This document shows, piece after piece, positions 42,390 to 52,332 of a stretch of 64,000 nucleotides of DNA. This DNA comes from RYN-230 sp963718305 (GTDB lineage Bacteria; Actinomycetota; Actinomycetes; Streptosporangiales; Streptosporangiaceae): assembly GCA_963718305.1 (NCBI GenBank), contig CAVQZG010000024.1, forward strand, positions 1-64,000, read 5' to 3'. Each line of letters begins with the position of its first letter. The first letter of the stretch is position 1. The notes under the pieces are model-generated. The model had not been told where the DNA came from and searched no databases. It saw nothing but the letters and a program-made list of their open reading frames with translations. A program made the position numbers and the translations under genes.

Positions 42390-43198
42390 CTATCCGGTCT
42401 GGTGCTCCAGCGCCCGGCGGGTGAGGACGCGGGCCAGGTGCTGGCGGTAGGCCCGGCCGGCGTGGATGTCCTCGGCCGGGTCGGTACCTTCCGCGGCCAG
42501 CCCCGCGGCGTCCGCGACGCTGGCCCCCTCGGCCAGGGCCTGCTCCGCCGCCCTCGCCCGGACCGGCACCGGGCCCATGTTGGCCAGGGCAATCCGGCCG
42601 CCGGCCGCCGCGACCCCGACGATCGCCCAGTCGTTGGCCCGCCGGACGAACTTCTGGTACCCCCAGTCCGGGCCCGGGCGGCGCGGCACCCGGACCGCGG
42701 TGAGCAGCTCGTCGGGTTCCAGGCTGGTCTCGAAGAAGCCGGCGAAGAAGTCGTCCGCGCCGACCCTGCGGGTCCCGCGCGGTCCGGAGATCTCCACGGC
42801 GCCGCCCAGCGCGACCAGGGCCATCGGCAGGTCGGCCGCCGGGTCGGCGTGGGCCAGGGAGCCACCGATCGTGCCCCGGTGCCGGATCTGGGGATCACCC
42901 ACCTGCGCCGCCGCGTGGGCCAGGAGTGGGGCCTGCGACCGGACCAGTCCGGACGCGGCGACGTCGGCGTGGCAGGTGGTCGCGCCGATCACCAGGTCGT
43001 CGCCGTCGGCCCGGATGCCGGCCAGCTCATCGACCCGGCCGATGTCGATCACGACTGAGGGGACGGCCAGCCGCAGCTTCATCATCGGCAGCAGCGAGTG
43101 CCCCCCGGCCATCAGCTTCGCGTCCTCGCCCCGGCGGGCCAGCAGGTCCAGGGCGTGACCGGCGGACTCGGCGGCCTCGTACTCGAACGGCGCGGGGA

Positions 43199-43202
<4 letters not shown>
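42390..43202 (-). CDS. Molybdenum hydroxylase FAD subunit (CoxM-like)
   Basis: A 270-residue FAD-binding subunit of the xanthine dehydrogenase/CO dehydrogenase family. FEYEAAESAGHALDLLARRGEDAKLMAGGHSLLPMMKLRLA carries the AGGHS FAD motif. The second FAD motif TIGGSLAHADPAADLPMALVALGG and a C-terminal CO-dehydrogenase flavoprotein domain follow. It passes electrons from the iron-sulfur subunit to the acceptor. The ATG overlaps the coxS stop by ATGA. Last gene of the three-gene unit. Confidence 0.9.
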
Positions 43203-43663
<461 letters not shown>

Positions 43664-45961
43664 CTACGCGTCCTTCCCGGCGGAGGCTTCCTGGATGGCC
43701 TGCCAGACCCGTTGCGGGGAGGCGGGCATGTCAACGTGCCGCACGCCCAGGTGCGCGACCGCGTCGATGATCGCGTTCTGCACGGCGGGCGTGGCACCGA
43801 TCGTCCCGGCCTCCCCGATGCCCTTGGCCCCGAGCGGGTTGTAGCTGGTTGGCGTGGCCATCTCGGCGAGCTCGAAGCTGGGCACCTCGGTGGCGGACAG
43901 GAAGGGATAGTCGGCGAAGCTGGCGGTCAGCGGGTTGCCGTCGGCGTCGTAGATGACCTCCTCCAGGAACGCCTGCGCGGCGCCCTGGGCGATGCCACCG
44001 TGCCGCTGGCCCTCGGCCAGCAACGGGTTGATCACCGTGCCCGCGTCATCGACGGTCACCACCCGGCGCAGCACCGCCTTGCCGGTCTCGGTGTCCACCT
44101 CCACCACGGCCACGTGCGCGCCGAAGGGGAAGGTCGCTCCGGGCGCGACGAATACGGTGCGCACCATCAGCCGCTCCGCCGCGGCCAGGGTGGCCAGCGG
44201 CACCGCCGCCTCCGGGTCCCCCGCCACCTCGAACGCGCTGCGTTCGGGCTCGAAGACCAGGTCGGCGGGGTTGGCCTCGAGCATCGCGGCAGCCCGCTCG
44301 CGGGCCACGTCGAGCAGCTCGCGTGAGGCCTGCTGCACCGCGACCCCGCCCTGCTGCAGGCTGCGTGAGCCGCCGGTGCCCCCTCCCTCCGGGATGAGGT
44401 CGGTGTCACCCCACTTCACCGTGATCCTGTCGACCGGGATGCCCAGTTCCTCGCTGGCCAGCATGGCCCACACGGTGGCGTGGCCCTGCCCGTGCGGGGA
44501 GGTCCCGGTCAGGATCGTCGCGCTGCCGTCGGGATGCACCTCGACGCTGGCGTTCTCGCGGGGCCCGCCGGCCTCCGCCCCGGCACCGGTGATCTCCACG
44601 TAGCTGGCCAGGCCGATGCCGAGCTGGGTCACGTCACCGGCCACCCGGCGCTTGACCTGCTCCTCCCGGAGGCCGGGGTAGCCGGCCGCGTCGAGCGCCG
44701 CGTCCAGCGCGGCCACGTAATCACCGCTGTCGTAGACGGCCCCGAACGCGGTCCGGTGCGGCTCGGTGAACCTGGCCAGCAGGTTCTTCCGCCGCACCGC
44801 GGCGGGGTCCTGGCCAATCTCGGCGGCGAACAGGTCCATGGCCCGCTCGATAGCTGCCGTGGCCTCGGGCCGGCCCGCGCCGCGGTAGGCCCCGACGGGG
44901 GTGGTGTTCGTCACCACCGACCGCGCTACCGCCTCGGCTCGGCTGATCGCGTACGGGCCGGGGGCCATCAGGATGGTGAGCGTGGGCAGGACCGCACCGA
45001 ACCGGGGGTAGGCGCCGGAATCCTGCAGGATCTCCAGCCGGTACGCGGTCACCGTCCCGTCCCGGCGGCCGCCGATGGTGATCACCTGACGCTGGGCCCG
45101 GCCGTGGGTCATCCCGATCAGGTTCTCGTTCCGGGTCTCGGCCCAGCGGGCGGGCCGGCCCAGCTGCCGGGCCACCCAGCAGACCACCGCGTGCTCCGGG
45201 TCGGCCCCGAACTTGGCCCCGAACGCGCCGCCCACGTCGGGAGTGAGGACCCGCAGGCTGGACGGGTCGATGGCCAGCATCGCGGCCAGGGCGCCGCGGG
45301 TGTCCTGGGCACCCTGGTTCGGGATCCAGGCCGTGAGCCGGCCGTCCTCGCCCCAGGCGGCCGCGGCGGCCCGGGTCTCCATCGGCGCGGGCGCTACCCG
45401 CTGGTTGACGATGGTCCGGCTGACCACGACCTCACAGCCGTCGAACAGGTCGGGCCTGAGCGCGGCGGCATCACCGAAGGTGGCGGTCACATTCGTGCCG
45501 ACTCCGGGGAACAGCAGGCCGCGCGAGCCATCCGCGGCGTCAGCGGGATCCACCACGGCGGGGAGCGGCTCGTAGTCCGCGTCCACCAGTTCGGCCGCGT
45601 CCTCACCCTGATACGGGTCCTCGGTGACCACGACCGCCACTGGCTCGCCGACATAGCGCACCACGTCCCGGGCCAGCAGCGGCTGGGCCATCCGGCCGTC
45701 GACCTGGTCCGGCATGGGCGGGGCGAGCGGGGGCAGGTCGGCGAGGTCGTCCCCGGTGAACGCGGCGATCACACCGGGCGCCTCCAGGGCCGCGCTGACG
45801 TCGACCGACACGATCCGGGCGTGCGCGATCGGGGACCGGACGAAGAACACATGGCCCGCGCCGGCCAGCCGCTCGTCGACCACGTCGTCGGTGTAGACCC
45901 CGCCGGTGGTCAGGAAGCCGGGGTCCTCCGTCCGCAAGACCCGGGTACCCAGAATGCTCAC
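43664..45961 (-). CDS. Molybdenum hydroxylase large subunit, form II CoxL-like
   Basis: A 765-residue molybdopterin subunit. Features: GTRVLRTEDPGFLTTGGVYTDDV, the molybdopterin motif DVGGAFGAKFGADPEHAVVCW, the active-site loop AYRGAGR near residue 356, GTSPHGQGHATVWAM and the catalytic Glu in GAKGIGEAGTIGATPAV. AYRGAGR marks form II enzymes; true CO dehydrogenases have AYxCSFR, so oxidation of an aldehyde or N-heterocycle is more likely than CO. The gene order here is L-S-M, unlike M-S-L of form I. No MoCu insertion genes (coxD/E/F) follow within the window. Confidence 0.92.
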   Translation of the reverse strand: MSILGTRVLRTEDPGFLTTGGVYTDDVVDERLAGAGHVFFVRSPIAHARIVSVDVSAALEAPGVIAAFTGDDLADLPPLAPPMPDQVDGRMAQPLLARDVVRYVGEPVAVVVTEDPYQGEDAAELVDADYEPLPAVVDPADAADGSRGLLFPGVGTNVTATFGDAAALRPDLFDGCEVVVSRTIVNQRVAPAPMETRAAAAAWGEDGRLTAWIPNQGAQDTRGALAAMLAIDPSSLRVLTPDVGGAFGAKFGADPEHAVVCWVARQLGRPARWAETRNENLIGMTHGRAQRQVITIGGRRDGTVTAYRLEILQDSGAYPRFGAVLPTLTILMAPGPYAISRAEAVARSVVTNTTPVGAYRGAGRPEATAAIERAMDLFAAEIGQDPAAVRRKNLLARFTEPHRTAFGAVYDSGDYVAALDAALDAAGYPGLREEQVKRRVAGDVTQLGIGLASYVEITGAGAEAGGPRENASVEVHPDGSATILTGTSPHGQGHATVWAMLASEELGIPVDRITVKWGDTDLIPEGGGTGGSRSLQQGGVAVQQASRELLDVARERAAAMLEANPADLVFEPERSAFEVAGDPEAAVPLATLAAAERLMVRTVFVAPGATFPFGAHVAVVEVDTETGKAVLRRVVTVDDAGTVINPLLAEGQRHGGIAQGAAQAFLEEVIYDADGNPLTASFADYPFLSATEVPSFELAEMATPTSYNPLGAKGIGEAGTIGATPAVQNAIIDAVAHLGVRHVDMPASPQRVWQAIQEASAGKDA

Positions 45962-46079
45962 GCCCGCGCAGCCCCTTTCCGGCGTCCCAACCTCTCAGCG
46001 ATGATGGTGCCTGCCGGGGCCGGAGCGGTCAAACGGGCGCGTTGACTGGACGGCACCGGCTGGACGGCACCCGGGCCGT

Positions 46080-46169
46080 CCTGGCCGGTTCCGCGGCCCG
46101 TGGTTCGACGGCCCGTGGTTCACAGGCCCGTGGTTCACAGGCCCGAGGTTCGACGGCCCGCGGCTCAGC
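46080..46169. repeat. Six tandem 15-bp units (GGCCCGTGGTTCACA)
   Basis: Units begin at 46080 (degenerate), 46095, 46110, 46125, 46140 and 46155. The consensus is GGCCCGTGGTTC(A/G)(C/A)(A/C). The last copy overlaps the stop codon of the DinB gene. The complement (GTGAACCACGGGCC) is very close to the repeat near 49.5 kb. Confidence 0.85.
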
Positions 46170-46752
46170 GCTCCGCATCGCGGGCCACCTGCTCCAGCCG
46201 GCTCCGGTAGCCCTCCCACCAGGACTGGTCGCCGGGGGCCATGTTGTCGTTCTCCCGCTGGCGCCCGACCGCCCCGTCGATCAGTTCCCGGACGATATCG
46301 GCGTGCCCGGCGTGCCGGTGCGTCTCGGCGATCATGTGGGCCATGATCCGGTGCAGGGTCACCTCGTTCCGGTCCGCGGGCCACCAGGGCACGTGGCCGA
46401 CCGCGTCGAGGGGCAGCGCATCGATCGTGGTGTCCGAGTGCAGCCACGCCCGGTGGTACAGGGCGGTGATCTGGTCACGGGACTCCCCCGCGGCCGCCCA
46501 CATATCCGCGTTCGGTTCGGCGCCCTCGGCCAGCCAGGGCAGCGGCTCGCCAGACGGCCGGCCGAAGGTCTCACCGAAGTACCCCAGCTCAACGCTGGCC
46601 ACGTGCTTGACCAGCCCCAGGAGGTTGGTGCCGGTAGGGGTGAGCGGGCGCCGGATGTCGTACTCGGAGAGCCCCTCAAGCTTCCACAGCAGGGCCTCAC
46701 GGCCGGCCTGCAGGTAACCGAGGAGGTCTGCTTTCGGGTCCGGTCCGGTCAT
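46165..46752 (-). CDS. DinB/DUF664 family protein
   Basis: A 195-residue four-helix-bundle protein of the DinB/YfiT superfamily. DLLGYLQAGREALLWKLEGLSEYDIRRPLTPTGTNLLGLVKHVASVELGYFG contains the first metal His; the second pair lies in MAHMIAETHRHAGHADIVRELIDG. Members are metal-dependent, several being mycothiol- or bacillithiol-dependent S-transferases. Here the mycothiol role is plausible for an actinomycete but unproven. ATG 46752 chosen. A fragment of a second DUF664 gene lies at 57.6 kb. Confidence 0.85.
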   Translation of the reverse strand: MTGPDPKADLLGYLQAGREALLWKLEGLSEYDIRRPLTPTGTNLLGLVKHVASVELGYFGETFGRPSGEPLPWLAEGAEPNADMWAAAGESRDQITALYHRAWLHSDTTIDALPLDAVGHVPWWPADRNEVTLHRIMAHMIAETHRHAGHADIVRELIDGAVGRQRENDNMAPGDQSWWEGYRSRLEQVARDAER

Positions 46753-46843
46753 CCTGGCAGTCTGCCACCCGACCCCGGCCGCCTGTCCAGGCCAATTTCT
46801 GGCGGTCAGGGACCGGTCCGTCCCGATGACCGCCCCGGACCCG

Positions 46844-48788
46844 TCAGGCCCGGCCGGCCCGCTCCCGGAGCAGGTCGGTGACCAGGTACCCGGCTTGCGG
46901 GGTACCCAGCCCGGTGGCCATGTCGTAGCCCCGGGCCGCCCGGTAGCAGGGCTGGTCCCGCTGCCCGCGGAACGGGCACGTGTGATGGGAGTGGCGGCCG
47001 GACGCGGCCAGGTAGTCGTTGTTCCCGGCGGCGACATCGGTGAAGGCCCGCGGATCACTCCGCGCGACCCGGTACAGGCTCGGGGACAGCAGCCCGAGGC
47101 GGTGACCGGGTGCCTGCCGGTCGGCCAGCGCAGTCAGCGCCGCCCACAGCGGGGTGGCCAGGCTGGTGCCGCCGACGGTCAGCCAGCCCTGGCCCTTGAA
47201 CGCCCCGGCCGTGCCGTAGATGACGTACCCGCGGGTGCCCCTGGTGCCGATCGCGGCCAGGGCCGATACGTCAGGCACCTCGCGGCAGCCCGTCCCGCGC
47301 GGGGCACCGCAGCGGGCCCCGCTGGCGTGGCGGCCGCGCACGAAAGCGGCCTGCCAGGACGGCATCCGCCACACCCGGGAGATGCCGCCGCTGCCGGCCA
47401 GGTTGCCGGGGTATTTGCCGGGGCGGCCGTGCCGCCCGCTGAACGGGGCGGGGAACCCCATCCCGGCGGGCGTCTGGTTCCAGGCCGACTGCGCCGGGGG
47501 CGAGCCGTAACGGGTGATGGTGGTGCCGCCGACCGCCGTGACGAAGGGCTGGCTCGCCGGGTTGCCGACCTGCAGGCTGTAGGCGAGCCGGGCGGGGATC
47601 GCCTTCACGTCGGGCAGGCAGCCCTCGGAGCCGGAGTCCCCGGCGGCGGCCATCATCGACTGGCCCTGGAGGGCCATCTCCTGGAAGAGCTGGGCCTCGA
47701 TCCGGATGACCGGGGCCCCGGCCAGCGGCTCGCAGCCGCCCCAGGAACTGCTGACCACCTGGGCGCGGTCCTGCTGGGCGATGGCGCCGTAGGTATCCAC
47801 GATGGACTGGTCGCCGCCGGCCAGCGGCGCCTCATAGACCAGGACGCTGGCCCGGGGCGCCATGGCCGCGACGACCTCGACGTCCGCGGTGACCTCCAGC
47901 GTGCCCGTTCCGGAGGCCGCGACGCTGGTCCCGCCGTCGACCCGCACCCGGCGGATGGACGGATGCACCCGGTAGCACCGGGTGTAAGCCCTGATGTCCC
48001 GGTTGGCGTAGTCGGCCAGCTCGAACAGGGCCACCGTGACGTGCTGCCCGAAGTCATGATGGGCGGTAGAGCGGGTTGAACTTGTAGGCGTGAGCCAGCC
48101 AGGCCGCCGGGTAGACGTGCCGGGTGGTCCGGGCGGCGCGGCAGGCCCGGGGCCCGGGAACGGCTCCGGACGCGAGGCTGGACCCCGGCAGGTGCACGGT
48201 GCTGAGGCCGATGACGGCGGACACCCAGCGGCGCAGATCAGCGGGCACCCGTGGGGCCCGGCGGTTGAGCAGCGCCGTCCGGCCGCCGGGGAGCCGCACC
48301 CGGTCGATCCTCGTGCGGAAGGCCGCCTCGATGCCCGCCACCGACCCGGTGGCGGGCATCAGCAGGCCATCCCCCAGAGCCGGCCTGGTGCTGAGGTGAT
48401 GGCGGTTCAGCCAGGCCCGGACCGCGGCGGCGGCGCCCCGCCGCGGACCGAAGCGGGCCTGGACCTGGCGTGGGCGGAGGAAGTGGCGGAACCCGGCCGA
48501 GCCGGGGGCAGAGACCCGGGAAGCCAGGCGGCGGAGGCCGCGGGGATCAGCGGAGCGCAGCGCCACGGTGATACGAAGGCTGGCCGAGCCGGCTTCCGGG
48601 CCGGTGATCCTGGCCCCCGGCGGGATCCCGGGCGCCGGGCCGACCGGCACCATGACGTGGCCCGCAGGCGCGCCCGGGCGGCCCGCCGAGGCCGCGCTGG
48701 CGCCCTGCGGCCCGATCAGGGCCGCGCCGGCCAGCATGGCCACGGCCACGCTCGCGGTGCAGGCCGGCCACGTCCGCCGCTTCAGCAT
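46844..48788 (-). CDS. Secreted S53 (sedolisin/pseudomonalisin) peptidase, frameshifted
   Basis: Two minus-strand frames make one preproenzyme of about 645 residues. The first (48788-48062) has a signal peptide (LKRRTWPACTASVAVAMLAGAALIG), and a pro-kumamolisin domain (ITVALRSADPRGLRRLASRVS, GSAGFRHFLRPRQVQARFG). The second carries the catalytic domain with Glu and Asp in LEVTADVEV, oxyanion Asp in AAAGDSGSEGC and nucleophile Ser in VGGTSLATP; DVAAGNNDYLAA and GYDMATGLGTP form the calcium-site region. S53 enzymes act at acidic pH after secretion. One extra G in 48061-48063 separates the frames. Confidence 0.87.
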
Positions 48789-48934
48789 CCCGTGTCCCCC
48801 GTGACAGCCCAGGCTCCTGGCAGTACTCCAAGATCAAAGGGATGCTAGAGGGGGCGGGGGTGGCGGCCGGTGACCCGACAATCCGCGCGAGTACCGGGCA
48901 TGCTGCTCATAGCGACAGCGGGAGGTGCCAGACC

Positions 48935-49192
48935 ATGACCGGCGACACGATGCGCGATCTGCTCACGCCCCTGATCGGGAAGTCAGGGTCGATGTCCATG
49001 CTGGTCAGCAAGATCGGGCCGGTGGCCTTCCCGACCGCGGAGAACAGGAAGCTGACCGGCGTGGAGCTCCGCGCGGACGGCCTCATCCGGCTGGAGCGCG
49101 AGACCGGGTGGACGGTGATCGACCCCCGTGAGGTCGTGGCCGTGGTGTGGCGCGGCGACCAGGCCAACGATTCACCTGGGCAATTCCTGTAA
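48935..49192 (+). CDS. Small uncharacterised protein
   Basis: An 85-residue soluble protein with a good ribosome site (GGGAGGTG). Sequence TMRDLLTPLIGKSGSMSMLVSKIGPVAFPTAENRKLTG, then ELRADGLIRLERETGWTVIDPREVVAVVWRGD. The predicted all-beta C-terminal half may be a small barrel. No family is recognised. It stands alone, divergent from the S53 peptidase, with 146 bases between them that hold no further gene. Confidence 0.6.
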   Translation: MTGDTMRDLLTPLIGKSGSMSMLVSKIGPVAFPTAENRKLTGVELRADGLIRLERETGWTVIDPREVVAVVWRGDQANDSPGQFL

Positions 49193-49284
49193 TCTGCGCT
49201 CTGGCCATCCAGCCCTGCGCCCGTGACACGCTCGCTGAGCTGCGGTTTCAGGGTGAATACGGATGAGCGGGCGAGACTGATGAC

Positions 49285-49461
49285 GTGAAGACCGCACCGC
49301 TCGTGGACTGCGCGCACCTGCACAGCGCTTTCGGCCCAGGGTGCCCATACTGCTGGCGCCCCGCCACCCGCGGCGCCCGGGACGACTGGACTCGGCGGAG
49401 CACCCGGGCCCCGGCCGCCGATGCACCGGACCGGCCCCGTGAGGGCCGCAGGCTGCGCTGA
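49285..49461 (+). CDS. Possible 58-residue Cys/His-rich small protein
   Basis: A GTG frame with strong G/C third-position bias. It contains CAHLHSAFGPGCPYCW, a spacing of Cys and His that could hold zinc, followed by an Arg-rich tail. The ribosome site is weak. It fills part of the 384-base gap 49193-49576, which otherwise holds the 15-bp repeat and a palindrome. Could be a shadow frame; it is listed because of the codon bias and the CxxC motif. Confidence 0.35.
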   Translation: MKTAPLVDCAHLHSAFGPGCPYCWRPATRGARDDWTRRSTRAPAADAPDRPREGRRLR

Positions 49462-49506
49462 TCCCTGAACCACTGGCCCCTGAACCACCGGCCCCTGAAC
49501 CACTGG
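49462..49506. repeat. Three tandem 15-bp units (CCCCTGAACCACTGG)
   Basis: Units at 49462, 49477 and 49492, two of them differing at one or two bases from the consensus. The reverse complement rotated to GTGGTTCAGGGGCCA matches the 46.1-kb unit GTGGTTCACAGGCCC at 12 of 15 positions. Confidence 0.85.
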
Positions 49507-49510
49507 CCCC

Positions 49511-49522
49511 GTACCGCGGTAC
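49511..49522. promoter_or_regulatory. 12-base palindrome upstream of the flavin enzyme gene
   Basis: GTACCGCGGTAC is a perfect palindrome 54 bases before the GTG start. The position fits an operator, but nothing else supports a specific regulator. Confidence 0.35.
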
Positions 49523-49576
49523 GGCCACTAGGTTGCTGAACATGGCGGCGTGGTGCGGGCGGTACGGAGGCATGCG

Positions 49577-50433
49577 GTGAAGGTCGGGATCGTGTACAAC
49601 ACGGGGTCCTATGGCGTGGACTCCCGCACCGTGATCGCGGTGGCCCGGCACGCCGAGAGCTGCGGCTTCGAGTCGTTTTACGTCCCCGAGCACATCGCGC
49701 TGTATCCGGGGGCCAGGGTCGGGCCGTTCGAATTTCCGCCCGCCCTGCCCATCGCCGCGCCGCTGGAGCTGCTCAGCTTCGTGGCGGCGGCGACCGAGCG
49801 GATCCTGCTCGGCACGGCTGTCCTGCTGCTGCCCTACTATCACCCGGTCCTGCTGGCCAAGCAGCTGGCCACCATCGACGTGCTCTCGGGGGGCCGGATG
49901 CGGCTGCTGACCATCGGCCTGGGCAGCCTGCCTGGTGAAGCGGAAGCCGTGGGCGTCAACTTCGCGGCCCGCGGCCGCCGGGCCGATGAGGCCATCTCCG
50001 TACTGCGCCTGCTCTGGGCGGGTGACGAGAACGGGGTCAGTTTCGACGGAGAGTTCTTCTCCTTCCAGAACCTGTGCAGTTTCCCCAAGCCCCTCGGGTC
50101 CGGGACCCTCCCCATCCACGTCGGCGGGGCGAGCCGGGCGGCCGCGCGCCGCGCCGGGCAGCGGGGCGACGGCTATTTCCCCGGGGGCCAGCTCACGGCC
50201 GGGGAACGGGCCAGCCAGCTGGACGTGATGCGGACGGCCGCCACGCAGGCGGGCCGGGACCCGGCGGCAGCTGGAGTACACCCGGTGGGTGCCGGCCAGC
50301 ATTTCCGCCGCCGAGGCCGACGCCCATGGCGGCCCTGGGCGCCACCCGGCTGGTGGCCGCCCTGGGCTCGCCCGACCTGGACGGGCAGCGGGAAGAGATG
50401 TCAGCGCTCGCCGGGCGGCTCGGCCTCGGCTAG
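49577..50433 (+). CDS. LLM-class flavin-dependent oxidoreductase, two frameshifts
   Basis: A luciferase-like barrel enzyme of about 285 residues, probably F420-dependent. The main frame gives VKVGIVYNTGSYGVDSRTVIAVARHAESCGFESFYVPEH, LLGTAVLLLPYYHPVLLAKQLATIDVLSGGRM, IGLGSLPGEAEAVGV and LPIHVGGASRAAARRAGQRGDGYFPG. The expected C-terminus (LEYTRWVPASISAAEADA, then MAALGATRLVAALGSPDLDG) is found only after shifts near 50,265 and 50,324. The family acts on F420H2 or FMN with varied substrates. GTG 49577, after CGGAGG, gives the best start. As sequenced, the last 60 residues would be scrambled. Confidence 0.82.
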
Positions 50434-50548
50434 CGCGGCTGAGCTGTCATGGTCTGTTCGCATGCCCGTTGCTGCACCGCCCTTTCCTTCCGGTAGCCAG
50501 GAGTAATCAGGCGCAGGCGACTGACTGCGCGCGCTTTCGGGAGGACTC

Positions 50549-52264
50549 ATGCGAGTCAGGTGTTTAAGATCATCCGCTGTTGCGGCCGGAACCGCGGCGT
50601 TGCTGGCCGGTACCGCGCTGGCCCCGGTGCTGGCGGGCCCGGCGTCGGCGGGTTCCGCCTCGGCGGCCACCGTCCGCGACGCGGCGGGCCAGCCGCGGAA
50701 CGCGGTCAGGCACGTGCTGCTGCTGTCGGTGGACGGGCTGCACCAGCAGGATCTGGCCTGGTACGTCCGGCAGTATCCGGCCTCCGTCCTGGCTTCCCTG
50801 GTCGGCCACGGGATCGAGTACAGCGGCGCGCTGACCCCGATCCCATCGGACTCATCACCCGGGATGGTCGCCCAGGTGACCGGGGGCGATCCGGGAGTCA
50901 CCGGCATCTACTACGACGACACCTGGAACCACGATCTCTTCCCGGCCGGGACGACAAACTGCTCGGGACCGGTGCCCGGCGCCGAGGCGGCGTATGAAGA
51001 AGCCATCGACGTCAACTCGGCCAGCCTCGACGCCGGGCAAGGGCTGAGCGGGCTGCCCGGCAGCATCCTGAACATGACCAGCAACCCGCTGGCGGTGATC
51101 AACCCGGCCAACCTGCCGGTCAACCCGAAGACCTGCCAGCCCGTCTACCCGAACCAGTACCTGCAGGTGAACACCATCTTCAACGTCGCCCGCCAGGCAG
51201 GCTTGCGCACCGCCTGGTCGGACAAGCACCCGGCCTACCAGATGTTCTCCGGGCCGTCCGGGAACGGGGTCCAGGACTACTTCACCCCCGAGATCAACAG
51301 CGATGCCCTCGGCTACCCGGCCGGTGAGGACTGGACCAGCGACAACGCCGCGACCATGCAGTACGACAGCTACAAGGTCCAGGCCATCCTGAACGAGATC
51401 GACGGCTACAACCACAGCCGGACCAGCCACGTTGGCGTGCCGGGCATCTTCGGCATGAACTTCCAGACCATTTCCACCGCCCAGAAGCTGCCCATCTCCG
51501 ACGGCCTGACCGGCGGCTACCGGCCCGGCGGAAAGGTCCCCGGGCCGCTGCTCGTGCGGGCGCTCAATTACCTGAACACCCAGGTCGGCAGGATGGTGGC
51601 GGAGATCAGGTCGCAGGGCCTGGCCTCCAGCACGGCCCTCATCATCTCGGCCAAGCACGGCCAGTCCCCCACCGACCCGAGCGATCTCAGGCGGGTTCCG
51701 GACGCCCCGATCATCGCCGCGGTCAACGCGGCCTGGACGGCGGCTCACCCCGGGGCCGGCGCGCTGGTCATCTTCTCGACCGACGACGACGGCATGCTGT
51801 GGTGGCTCAGCGACCGTTCGCAAGCCGCCGCGGACTTCGTGAAGCACTACCTGCTCACCCACAGCGCGGCCGGCAACAACATCGGCGGCAGCCCTGTGAC
51901 GGTGCCGGCTTCGGGCCTGACCAAGGTCTACGCCGGTGCCGCGTCAGCGGCCTACTTCGGTGTGCCCAGCAGCGACCCGCGGCACCCGGACATCTTCGGG
52001 ATAGTGCAGCACGGGGTGGTTTACACCGGCGGCCAGAGCAAGATCGCTGAACACGGCGGAGCCGGCTTCCAGGACCGTAACGTGCCGATCCTGGTGGACA
52101 TCCCTGGCCTGAAGCATGGAGAGCAGATCGGCACGCAGGTCGAGACCACCCAGATCGCCCCGACGATCCTCGACCTGCTCGGCCTGAACCCGCAGGCCCT
52201 GCAGGCCGTCCAGGTCGAGCACACCAAGGCCCTGCCGGGCCTTCCGGGCGGGTGGACGCACTAA
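50549..52264 (+). CDS. Secreted alkaline phosphatase superfamily phosphodiesterase/pyrophosphatase
   Basis: A 571-residue exported protein. The signal peptide (RSSAVAAGTAALLAGTALAPVLAGPASAG) precedes a type I phosphodiesterase domain. LLLSVDGLHQQDL holds the first metal Asp; the nucleophile position lies in TPIPSDSSPGMVAQVTGG; other metal residues are in WSDKHPAYQMF, ISAKHGQSP and IAEHGGAGFQD. Members cleave phosphodiester or pyrophosphate bonds of nucleotides or phospholipids outside the cell. The Ser at the nucleophile place instead of Thr resembles some bacterial NPP-like enzymes. Confidence 0.85.
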   Translation: MRVRCLRSSAVAAGTAALLAGTALAPVLAGPASAGSASAATVRDAAGQPRNAVRHVLLLSVDGLHQQDLAWYVRQYPASVLASLVGHGIEYSGALTPIPSDSSPGMVAQVTGGDPGVTGIYYDDTWNHDLFPAGTTNCSGPVPGAEAAYEEAIDVNSASLDAGQGLSGLPGSILNMTSNPLAVINPANLPVNPKTCQPVYPNQYLQVNTIFNVARQAGLRTAWSDKHPAYQMFSGPSGNGVQDYFTPEINSDALGYPAGEDWTSDNAATMQYDSYKVQAILNEIDGYNHSRTSHVGVPGIFGMNFQTISTAQKLPISDGLTGGYRPGGKVPGPLLVRALNYLNTQVGRMVAEIRSQGLASSTALIISAKHGQSPTDPSDLRRVPDAPIIAAVNAAWTAAHPGAGALVIFSTDDDGMLWWLSDRSQAAADFVKHYLLTHSAAGNNIGGSPVTVPASGLTKVYAGAASAAYFGVPSSDPRHPDIFGIVQHGVVYTGGQSKIAEHGGAGFQDRNVPILVDIPGLKHGEQIGTQVETTQIAPTILDLLGLNPQALQAVQVEHTKALPGLPGGWTH

Positions 52265-52282
52265 CCCCCACCGCACCGGGCG

Positions 52283-52317
52283 GGCGGCGGGCCGGCCACC
52301 AGGCCAGGCCCGCCGCC
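52283..52317. terminator. Bidirectional hairpin terminator
   Basis: GGCGGCGGGCC (52283-52293) pairs with GGCCCGCCGCC (52307-52317); four further pairs form with a one-base bulge. It lies between the convergent phosphodiesterase and secreted beta-protein genes. Confidence 0.75.
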
Positions 52318-52332
52318 TGTCTGCCTGGCCGG

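Noticed and set aside
43664..45961. True aerobic CO dehydrogenase
   Set aside because: The active-site loop is AYRGAGR, not AYxCSFR, and the gene order and accessory genes do not fit form I.
44480..46045. Plus-strand 521-codon frame opposite coxL
   Set aside because: It is a shadow of coxL, whose motifs and Cox neighbours are unambiguous.
46080..46169. CRISPR array
   Set aside because: The units are 15 bases, directly adjacent and degenerate, with no spacers and no cas genes nearby.
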